DNA of 64,000 bases from positions 186,001 through 250,000 of the forward strand of contig JBMOQH010000016.1 in the NCBI GenBank assembly GCA_049322795.1. Reading direction: 5' to 3'. The stretch comes from Immundisolibacter sp049322795. GTDB taxonomy: Bacteria; Pseudomonadota; Gammaproteobacteria; Immundisolibacterales; Immundisolibacteraceae. Below are positions 52,369 through 59,420 of the stretch, piece by piece. The notes beneath the pieces were generated by a model. It worked only from the letters and a program-made list of their open reading frames with translations, did not search any database and was not told the DNA's origin. Position numbers and translations under genes: made by a program. The first letter of the stretch is position 1, and each line of letters opens with the position of its first letter.

Positions 52369-53679
52369 TCAGTGCTCCAGGTGGTCGAGGCGCAGGCTGA
52401 CCACGCGGCCGTCGATGCTGGGCAGCGCCTCGATGCGGGCGATGGCGTCGCGCAGCGCGCGCTCGCGCACCTTGTGCGTGAGCAGGATGACCGCCACGTG
52501 GCTGGCGCCGGGCGCGGGCTCCTTCTGCAGGATGGCCTCGATGCTGATCTGCTGGTCGGCCAGGATGCGCGTGACGTCGGCCAGCACGCCGGGGCGGTCG
52601 AGCGCGGTCAGGCGCAGGTAAAACGCCGTTTCGACGGCACCGATGGGCCGGATCGGCAGCGCCTGCAGGCGGTCGTGGTGGAAGGCGAGATACGGCACCC
52701 GGTGTTCGGGGTCTATGGTCAGCGCGCGGGCGATGTCGACCAAGTCCGCCACCACCGCCGAGGCGGTCGGGCCGGCACCGGCGCCGGCGCCGTAGTACAG
52801 GCTCTGGCCGAGCGCATCGCTGTCCACCAGCACGGCGTTGATGACGCCGTCCACCTGCGCCAGCAGGTGCCGCTGCGGCAGCAGCGTCGGGTGCACGCGC
52901 AGTTCAACGCCGCCCTCGCCGCGCCGGGCGATGCCGAGCAGCTTCAGGCGATATCCGAGCTGCCCGGCGTAGTCGACATCCACCGCCGACAGGTCGCGGA
53001 TGCCCTCGACATGAACCTGATCGAAACACAGCGGCATGCCGAACGCGATGGCGGCCAGGATGGACAGCTTGTGGGCGGCGTCCACGCCGTCGATGTCGAA
53101 GCTCGGGTCGGCCTCGGCGTAGCCCAGGCGCTGCGCGTCGGCGAGCGCGGTCGCGAAGTCGAGCCCGGCGCCCCGCATCTGCGTCAGGATGTAGTTGGAG
53201 GTGCCGTTGATGATGCCGGCGATGCCGTCGATGCGGTTGCCGGCCAGGCCCTCGCGCAGGGTCTTGATGACCGGGATGCCGCCCGCCACGGCGGCCTCGA
53301 AGCCGACCGCCACGCCGGCACGCCGCGCGGCGTCGAAGATTTCGTTGCCGTGGTGGGCGATCAGCGCCTTGTTGGCGGTGACCACGTGCTTGCCGGCGGC
53401 GATGGCCGCCAGAACGAGCGAGCGCGCCGGCTCGATGCCGCCGATCAGCTCGGCGACGATGTCGACGTCCGGCTGGCGCACCACGTCGAACGGATCGGTG
53501 TGCACGGCGATGTCGGCCGGCAGGCCGCGCGCCCGCTCGGGGTTGCGCACCGATGCGTGCGTGACGCGCAGCGGGCGGCCGGCGCGGCGGGCGATCTCGT
53601 CGCCGTTGCGCGCCAGCAGCTCGAGCGTGCCGCCGCCGACGGTGCCCAGCCCAAGCAGGCCGATGCGTACCGCGTTCAT
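52369..53679 (-). CDS. hom: Homoserine dehydrogenase
   Basis: The 436-residue enzyme has NAD(P)-binding GLLGLGTVGGGTLEL, catalytic segment GIINGTSNYILTQM, ADPSFDIDGVDAAHKLSILA with Asp/Lys catalytic residues, and a C-terminal ACT domain (about 350-425, LTALDRPGVLADVTRILADQQISIEAI) for threonine feedback. It reduces aspartate semialdehyde to homoserine. Its start overlaps the alaC stop by four bases (ATGA); a longer frame upstream through alaC was rejected. Confidence 0.96.
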   Translation of the reverse strand: MNAVRIGLLGLGTVGGGTLELLARNGDEIARRAGRPLRVTHASVRNPERARGLPADIAVHTDPFDVVRQPDVDIVAELIGGIEPARSLVLAAIAAGKHVVTANKALIAHHGNEIFDAARRAGVAVGFEAAVAGGIPVIKTLREGLAGNRIDGIAGIINGTSNYILTQMRGAGLDFATALADAQRLGYAEADPSFDIDGVDAAHKLSILAAIAFGMPLCFDQVHVEGIRDLSAVDVDYAGQLGYRLKLLGIARRGEGGVELRVHPTLLPQRHLLAQVDGVINAVLVDSDALGQSLYYGAGAGAGPTASAVVADLVDIARALTIDPEHRVPYLAFHHDRLQALPIRPIGAVETAFYLRLTALDRPGVLADVTRILADQQISIEAILQKEPAPGASHVAVILLTHKVRERALRDAIARIEALPSIDGRVVSLRLDHLEH

Positions 53680-54881
53680 GCGCCACCCGCGGCGGTCTGC
53701 GCCTCGCCGCCGCGCAGCAGGCGGCGGATGGAACGCACCGCCTGGCGCGTGCGGTGCTCGTTCTCGATCAGGCCGAAGCGCACGTACTCGTCCCCGTATT
53801 CGCCAAAGCCGATGCCCGGCGACACCGCCACGTGGGCCTCGGTGAGCAACAGCTTGCTGAATTCGAGCGAACCCAGCGCCCGGTAGCGCTCCGGAATGCG
53901 CGCCCACACGAACATCGTGGCCTTGGGCTTCTCGACCGCCCAGCCGGCGGCGTTCAGGCCCTCGCACAGCACGTCGCGCCTGCTCTGGTACATGGCGGCG
54001 ATGTCGCGCACGCAGTCCTGCGGGCCTTCCAGCGCGGCGATGGCGGCCACCTGGATGGGCGTGAAGGTGCCGTAGTCCAGATACGACTTGATGCGCGCCA
54101 GCGCGCCGATCAGGGTCGGGTTGCCGCACATGAAGCCAACCCGCCAGCCAGGCATGTTGTAGGTCTTCGACAGCGTGTAGGCCTCGACCGCGATGTCCTT
54201 GGCGCCCGCCACCTGCAGGATGGATGGCGCCTGGTAGCCGTCGAAGGCGATCTCGGCGTAGGCGAGGTCATGGATGACCCAGATCTCGTGCTCGCGGGCG
54301 ATGCGCACCACGCGCTCGAAGAAGTCCAGGTCCACGCACGCCGTGGTCGGGTTGCTCGGGAAGTTCAGCACCAGAAACTTCGGCCGCGGCCAGCAGTTGC
54401 GGATGGCGTTTTCCAGCTCGTCGAAGAAATCCAGCCCCGGCAGCATCGGCACGTGGCGGATGTCCGCCCCGGCGATGACGAAGCCGTAGGGGTGGATCGG
54501 GTAGGTGGGATTCGGCACCAGCACGGCGTCGCCCGGACCCACGGTGGCCAGCGCCAGGTGCGCCAGGCCCTCCTTGGAGCCGATGGTGACGATGGCCTCG
54601 CTGTCCGGGTTCAGGTCCACGTCGTAGCGGCGCTTGTACCAGGCGCAGATGGCCCGGCGCAGGCGCGGGATGCCCTTGGAAACCGAGTAGCGGTGCGTGT
54701 CGCCGCGGCGGGCCGCCTCGATGAGCTTGTCGACGATGTGCGGCGGCGTCGGCTGGTCGGGGTTGCCCATGCCGAAGTCGACCACGTCCTCGCCGCGCTG
54801 CCGGGCCTGCGCCTTCAGCTCGTTGACGATGTTGAACACATACGGCGGCAGGCGCTCGATGCGCGGGAAGCTGTCCTTCAT
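53676..54881 (-). CDS. alaC: Alanine transaminase AlaC (class I/II aminotransferase)
   Basis: The 401-residue PLP enzyme has FGMGNPDQPTPPHIVDKL, HRYSVSKGIPRLRRAI, LNFPSNPTTACVD, HDLAYAEIAFDG and the PLP lysine in YTLSKTYNMPGWRVGF. AlaC transfers amino groups between alanine and 2-oxoglutarate. It heads the alaC-hom-thrC run, an order common in several gammaproteobacteria, and overlaps hom by ATGA. A 122-bp spacer separates it from the divergent Mth938 gene. Confidence 0.93.
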   Translation of the reverse strand: MKDSFPRIERLPPYVFNIVNELKAQARQRGEDVVDFGMGNPDQPTPPHIVDKLIEAARRGDTHRYSVSKGIPRLRRAICAWYKRRYDVDLNPDSEAIVTIGSKEGLAHLALATVGPGDAVLVPNPTYPIHPYGFVIAGADIRHVPMLPGLDFFDELENAIRNCWPRPKFLVLNFPSNPTTACVDLDFFERVVRIAREHEIWVIHDLAYAEIAFDGYQAPSILQVAGAKDIAVEAYTLSKTYNMPGWRVGFMCGNPTLIGALARIKSYLDYGTFTPIQVAAIAALEGPQDCVRDIAAMYQSRRDVLCEGLNAAGWAVEKPKATMFVWARIPERYRALGSLEFSKLLLTEAHVAVSPGIGFGEYGDEYVRFGLIENEHRTRQAVRSIRRLLRGGEAQTAAGGA

Positions 54882-55003
54882 GGATCGTCCGGGCCGAAAA
54901 GGCGGGAGGAGATGCGACGCGGTGCCGGGAAGCGCACGCCGGAGCCGCTGCGGACCGATAATCCGGGCTGTCGGATGCGTCTTTGGAAGGGCCGAAATTC
55001 TAA

Positions 55004-55396
55004 ATGAAAATCCAGATTGAACGCGGCGCCAGCTACCGCGTGCACGCCTACGACGCGGCCGGCGTGACGGTGGCGCGGGGCGAGCAGCTGCACACCTTCA
55101 GCGACCCGCTGGTGCTGCAAGCGGACACGGCGCCGGTGGCCTGGACGGTGGCCGAGGCGACGCCGCCGCTGGCCGCCTTCGAGGCGCTGCTGGAGCACCG
55201 GCCCGAGCTGGTGATCTACGGCAGCGGCGCGCGGCTGCGCTTTCCGGGCGGGTCGGTGATGCAGCTGTTTCACGGCCACGGCATCGGCTTCGAGACCATG
55301 GATACCTTCGCCGCGTGTCGCACCTTCAACGTGCTGAGCCACGAGGGCCGGCGCGTGCTGGCGGCGCTGCTGGTCGGGCCGCTGGGCGCCGTGTGA
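55004..55396 (+). CDS. Mth938-like domain protein
   Basis: The 130-residue protein fits the Mth938/DUF498 fold (NDUFAF3-like): IQIERGASYRVHAYDAAGVTVARGEQLHTFSDPLVL, then LVIYGSGARLRFP and ETMDTFAACRTFNVLSHEGRRVLAALLVG. In bacteria its role is unclear, although eukaryotic relatives assist complex I assembly. It stands alone upstream of a REP array. Confidence 0.85.
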   Translation: MKIQIERGASYRVHAYDAAGVTVARGEQLHTFSDPLVLQADTAPVAWTVAEATPPLAAFEALLEHRPELVIYGSGARLRFPGGSVMQLFHGHGIGFETMDTFAACRTFNVLSHEGRRVLAALLVGPLGAV

Positions 55397-55418
55397 TGGC
55401 CGGAACGGGGGTGTTCTT

Positions 55419-55562
55419 GTGGGAGCGGCGCCCTCGCCGCGAATTCCGGGCAACGGCCATTCGGCCCGAGGGCGGACCTCCCACAAGGCGCGGGTTTGTG
55501 GGAGCGGCGCCCCCGCCGCGAATCCGGGCCAATGCCTTTCGGCCCGAGGGCGGGCCTCCCAC
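55419..55562. repeat. REP/BIME cluster 1, left part
   Basis: Four ~26-bp palindromic units alternate: form A forward (55419-55444, 55498-55523) and form B reverse (55459-55484, 55537-55562). Form A reads GTGGGA-GCGGCG-CCCT-CGCCGC-GAAT; form B in the same sense is GTGGGA-GGCCCG-CCCT-CGGGCC-GAAT. The first B unit carries one stem change. The last 78 bp (55485-55562) recur exactly right of the Ns. Confidence 0.92.
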
Positions 55563-55662
55563 NNNNNNNNNNNNNNNNNNNNNNNNNNNNNNNNNNNNNN
55601 NNNNNNNNNNNNNNNNNNNNNNNNNNNNNNNNNNNNNNNNNNNNNNNNNNNNNNNNNNNNNN
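55563..55662. other. Scaffold gap (100 N)
   Basis: One hundred Ns interrupt the REP array. Identical 78-bp copies flank the gap, so it most likely hides further tandem copies that short reads could not resolve; the true length is unknown. Confidence 0.97.
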
Positions 55663-55820
55663 CCTCCCACAAGGCGCGGGTTTGTGGGAGCGGCGCCCCC
55701 GCCGCGAATCCGGGCCAATGCCTTTCGGCCCGAGGGCGGGCCTCCCACGGCGGAGCATTCGGCCCGAGGGCGGGCCTCCCACAGGGTGTGGGCTTGTGGG
55801 AGCGGCGCCCCGCCGCGAAT
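55663..55820. repeat. REP/BIME cluster 1, right part
   Basis: A partial B unit (55663-55670), A (55684-55709), B (55723-55748), B (55757-55782) and A (55796-55820, one base shorter in the loop). The segment 55671-55748 is an exact copy of 55485-55562. The SulP gene starts 68 bp further on. Confidence 0.92.
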
Positions 55821-55888
55821 TCCCAACCCCAGCCATTCGGTTCGGCAGCGCCCCTGCACCGACCACACAGTGAACCGGTAATGTCCCC

Positions 55889-57622
55889 ATGATCGCCCTG
55901 CTCGAAGCCCGCCGCGCGGGCCTGTTCGCGCGCCGGCACTGGCTGCCGAACCTCGTTTCCGGCCTCATCGTCGGCATCGTGGCGCTGCCGCTGGGGATGG
56001 CGTTTGCCATCGCGTCCGGCGCCAAGCCCGAGCAGGGGCTTTACACCGCCATCATCGCCGGCTTTGTGGTGTCGGCACTGGGCGGCAGCCGACTGCAGAT
56101 CGCCGGCCCCACCGGGGCTTTCATCGTCATCCTGGCCGGCATCAACGCCCGCTACGGCATGGCCGGGCTGCAAGCCGCGACGCTGATGGCCGGCGTGATC
56201 CTGCTGCTGCTTGGTCTCGCGCGCATGGGCACCATCATCCGCTTCATCCCGGCGCCGGTGATCGTCGGCTTCACGGCCGGCATCGGCGTGATCATCTTTG
56301 TCGGGCAGTGGCGGGATTTCTTCGGCCTGCCGGCGGTGGCCGGCGAGCACTTTCACGAAAAGCTGTGGCTGCTGCTGCGGGCGCTGCCGCATCTGCACCC
56401 GGCCACGACGGCGCTGGCCTTGCTGTCGCTGGCGCTGGCGGTCACGACCCCGCGCCTGCCCGGCTTGAAGCGCGTGCCCGGCCCGCTGGTGGCGCTGCTG
56501 GTGGCGACCGTGTTGCAGGCGGCGCTCCACCTCGATGGCGTGCGCACCATCGGCAGCGCGTTTGGCGGCATCCCGCAGGGCCTGCCGTCGCTGCAACTGC
56601 CCCAACTGGCGGTCAGCGACCTGCTGACGCTGATCGGTCCCGCGTTCACCATCGCCATGCTGGGCGCCATCGAGTCGCTGCTGTCGGCGGTGGTGGCGGA
56701 CGGCATGGCCGGCACGCGCCACGACTCGAACCAGGAGCTGGTCGGTCAGGGCATCGCCAACATCGTGGCGCCGCTGTTCGGCGGCATTGCGGCCACCGGC
56801 GCCATCGCCCGCACCGCCACCAACATCCGCAACGGCGGCACCAGCCCGCTGGCCGGCATGGTGCATGCCGCGACGCTGGTGCTGATCGTGCTGTTCCTGG
56901 CGCCGCTGGCGGTGCACGTGCCGCTGGCGGCGCTGGCCGCCATCCTGTTCGTGGTGGCCTGGAACATGAGCGAGGCGAAGCACTTCGTGCGCATGGCGCG
57001 GCGCGCACCGCGGGCCGACGTCGCCATCCTGCTGGTGACGTTTGCGTTGACGGTGTTCGCCGATCTGGTGGTGGCGGTCAACATCGGCGTCATCCTCGCC
57101 ACGCTGCACTTCCTGCGGCGCATGGCGACCAGCGTCGAGGTACGGCAGGCCACCGAGCAGGAGCTCCGCCAGGAATTCGCCCACCTCGGCTTGATCCGCC
57201 TGCCGCCCGGCGTGCTGGTGTACACGGTGGAGGGGCCGTTCTTCTTCGGCGCGGTGGAGAACTTCGAGCGCGCGCTGGCCGGCACGCACACCGACCCCAG
57301 GGTGCTCATCATCCGCCTGCGCTGGGTCCCGTTCATCGACATCACCGGCCTGCAGACGCTGGACGAGGTGATCCGCGACCTGCACACGCGCGGCGTGCGC
57401 GTGATGCTGGTCGGCGCCAACGCGCGCGTGCAGGGCAAGCTGCAGCGCGCCGGCATCGTCGACCTGATCGGGGCCGACAACAGCTTTGCCGGGCTCGCCG
57501 ACGCGCTGTCGGCATGCATCGATCTCGCGGCCCATGACCCGCGGATGGCGCATGAGCGCGCGGTGCTGCTCAGCGATACGGACGCGGCGCCGACGACGCC
57601 GGGCCACGACCGGCCATCGTGA
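55889..57622 (+). CDS. SulP family anion transporter with STAS domain
   Basis: The 577-residue protein has about 12-14 helices (LVSGLIVGIVALPLGMAFAIASGAKPEQGLYTAIIAGFV; GPTGAFIVILAGI; the family motif IANIVAPLFGGIAATGAIARTATNIRNGG). A cytoplasmic STAS domain (about 425-545) includes LIIRLRWVPFIDITGLQTLDEV. SulP proteins move sulfate, bicarbonate or related anions; the substrate is not determined. The C-terminal ~25 residues are low complexity. Confidence 0.92.
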   Translation: MIALLEARRAGLFARRHWLPNLVSGLIVGIVALPLGMAFAIASGAKPEQGLYTAIIAGFVVSALGGSRLQIAGPTGAFIVILAGINARYGMAGLQAATLMAGVILLLLGLARMGTIIRFIPAPVIVGFTAGIGVIIFVGQWRDFFGLPAVAGEHFHEKLWLLLRALPHLHPATTALALLSLALAVTTPRLPGLKRVPGPLVALLVATVLQAALHLDGVRTIGSAFGGIPQGLPSLQLPQLAVSDLLTLIGPAFTIAMLGAIESLLSAVVADGMAGTRHDSNQELVGQGIANIVAPLFGGIAATGAIARTATNIRNGGTSPLAGMVHAATLVLIVLFLAPLAVHVPLAALAAILFVVAWNMSEAKHFVRMARRAPRADVAILLVTFALTVFADLVVAVNIGVILATLHFLRRMATSVEVRQATEQELRQEFAHLGLIRLPPGVLVYTVEGPFFFGAVENFERALAGTHTDPRVLIIRLRWVPFIDITGLQTLDEVIRDLHTRGVRVMLVGANARVQGKLQRAGIVDLIGADNSFAGLADALSACIDLAAHDPRMAHERAVLLSDTDAAPTTPGHDRPS

Positions 57623-57637
57623 GCTGACGGGAACCGC

Positions 57638-58519
57638 TCAGCCCGTGCGGCGCCACTCGCCGGCGCGGTCCTGCCCGGCCACCCGCCCCTCGGCGGCCAG
57701 CTTGATCAGATGCGCATGGACCGACATCTCGGCCAGCGCGTGCAGCGCCTTGGGTACGGCGGCGTAGAGCTCCGCCACCAGGTCCGGGATGCGGCGCCCG
57801 GCGCCGCCCTCGAGGGCGTTGAGGATGGCCGCCTCGCGCGCCATGCGGTGGTCAATCACCTGCTGCAGGGTGGCCTGCGCGCCGTGCATGAGGCGGCCAT
57901 GACCGGGCGCGATGCGCTCGACCGGCTCGCGCTGCAGGCGCCGAAGCGACGCCAGATACGCCGCCATGTCGCCGTCGGGCGGGGCGATCACCACCGTGGT
58001 GCCGTCCATCAGGTGATCGCCGGCGAACAGCAGGTGCTCGTTTTCGAGCAGATAGCAGATGTGGTCGGCGGCATGCCCCGGCGTGCGCAGCGCGCGCAGC
58101 GGACCGGCGTCGCTCGCCAGGACATCGCCGTCGGCCAGCACGCGGTCGGGCGCGTAGCCGGGCGTGTTGACGCCGACCAGCGGTATCTCGTTGCCGTACA
58201 CCGGCACGCCGCAATCGGCGGCGAGCTGCTGCGCGCCGGGGGCGTGGTCGGGGTGGGCGTGGGTGACCAGCACGGCCGTGATGGCGCCGGCACCGGCGGC
58301 CTTGATGGCTGCAAGATGCGCCGGATCGTCGCTCGCCGGGTCGATGACCAGCACCTGCCGCTCGCCGACAAGATAGGTGTTGGTGCCGGGGCCGGTCATC
58401 ATCCCGGGATTGGGCGCGGTGATGCGCCGCACGCCCGGCCACACCTCGACCGCCCGCGCGAACGGAAACTCGGCGCGGATTTCCGGCGTGTCGAAGGGGT
58501 TGCCGGCCGGCGCGCTCAC
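57638..58519 (-). CDS. Metallo-beta-lactamase-fold hydrolase (LACTB2/glyoxalase II-like)
   Basis: The 293-residue protein has the metal-binding motif VLVTHAHPDHAPGAQQL, a second His in RTPGHAADHICY, an Asp in LLFAGDHLMDGTTVV and His in APGHG. The C-terminal winged-helix-like region (RRIPDLVAELYAAVPKALHALAEMSVHAHLIKLAAEGRV) is typical of LACTB2-like MBL proteins. The GTG start overlaps the stop of the Nudix gene by four bases (GTGA), so they form an operon. Confidence 0.9.
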   Translation of the reverse strand: MSAPAGNPFDTPEIRAEFPFARAVEVWPGVRRITAPNPGMMTGPGTNTYLVGERQVLVIDPASDDPAHLAAIKAAGAGAITAVLVTHAHPDHAPGAQQLAADCGVPVYGNEIPLVGVNTPGYAPDRVLADGDVLASDAGPLRALRTPGHAADHICYLLENEHLLFAGDHLMDGTTVVIAPPDGDMAAYLASLRRLQREPVERIAPGHGRLMHGAQATLQQVIDHRMAREAAILNALEGGAGRRIPDLVAELYAAVPKALHALAEMSVHAHLIKLAAEGRVAGQDRAGEWRRTG

Positions 58520-59325
58520 AAGGCCACCCCGCGCAGGTCGATCTCCTCCGGTCCTTCTGGGAGCGGCAGGTACACCCGCTCGGGCCGGCCATCGGCGCCC
58601 AGGATCAGCTGCGGCTGGATGGCCGGGATGTCCCGCAGGGCCGCCACGTGTTCGAGCAGACTGTCGCTGTCGGCAAAGCGGGCCAGGAACTCGAGCTGCT
58701 TGCGCGTGGCCGGCACCAGGTTGAAGCCGCCCTCGGCGTGGCGGGCCAGCGCGTGCACCGGGCGCACCCAGCAGTGGTCGACCGTCTCCTGCCCGTCGTG
58801 CAGCGGCTCCTGCCCGGCCGGCGCCCGGCACAGGAAAAAGCGCGTGTCGTAGCGGCGCGGCATGCCCGCGGGCGTGATCCAGTGGGCGTAGTAGTGCACC
58901 GCACCCAGCGGCAGGCACAGGCGCTCGCGCGCGCAGATGTCGGCGAGCGTGGTCTGCCCGGCATTGAGCGCCTGCCGGTACTCGGCAAAACGCCGCTGCA
59001 CCGCTGGCTCGTGCAGGCTGAGTGTGCGGCCCGCGGCGTCGGCCGCCAGCAGCACGCCGGCTTCCTCAAAGCACTCGCGGATCGCCGCGAGATAGAACGC
59101 GAGACCGCCGCCGGTGAGCCCCAGGCGCGCGCTGGCCTGCGCATCGTCGAGACCGCTGCACAGGCGCTGCGCTGCGTCGGCATCGCCGCGGTCGACCGCG
59201 CCGCCCGGGAACACGTAGGCGCCGGCGTTGAAATCGCTCCTGACCGTGCGCAGCAGCATGAACACCTCGAAGCCGGGCGCGGCGTCGCGCACCAGCACCA
59301 CCGTGGCGGCATCGCGCAGGCTCAT
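58516..59325 (-). CDS. Nudix hydrolase, NUDT19/NUDT7-like
   Basis: The 269-residue protein has a Nudix domain (ATVVLVRDAAPGFEVFMLLRTVRSDF...YVFPGGAVD) in which the box is split. The Gly-Gly half is followed by ~35 extra residues before the helix AIRECFEEAGVLLA. This layout is seen in NUDT19-type CoA-diphosphatases. It may hydrolyse CoA or related nucleotides. It is translationally coupled to the MBL gene, a pairing seen across proteobacteria; the joint function is unknown. Confidence 0.88.
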   Translation of the reverse strand: MSLRDAATVVLVRDAAPGFEVFMLLRTVRSDFNAGAYVFPGGAVDRGDADAAQRLCSGLDDAQASARLGLTGGGLAFYLAAIRECFEEAGVLLAADAAGRTLSLHEPAVQRRFAEYRQALNAGQTTLADICARERLCLPLGAVHYYAHWITPAGMPRRYDTRFFLCRAPAGQEPLHDGQETVDHCWVRPVHALARHAEGGFNLVPATRKQLEFLARFADSDSLLEHVAALRDIPAIQPQLILGADGRPERVYLPLPEGPEEIDLRGVAL

Positions 59326-59420
59326 GGCGGTCACTCCGTGGCTGACTGAACGGTCATTATCGCCCCGCGCCCCGGTGGACGTCCTCGCATGATACGGACG
59401 GGGAACATAAGATCGGCCCC

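Noticed and set aside
55419..55820. Possible CRISPR array
   Set aside because: Units are palindromic, alternate in orientation, and are separated by short similar spacers; no cas genes are present. They are REP elements.
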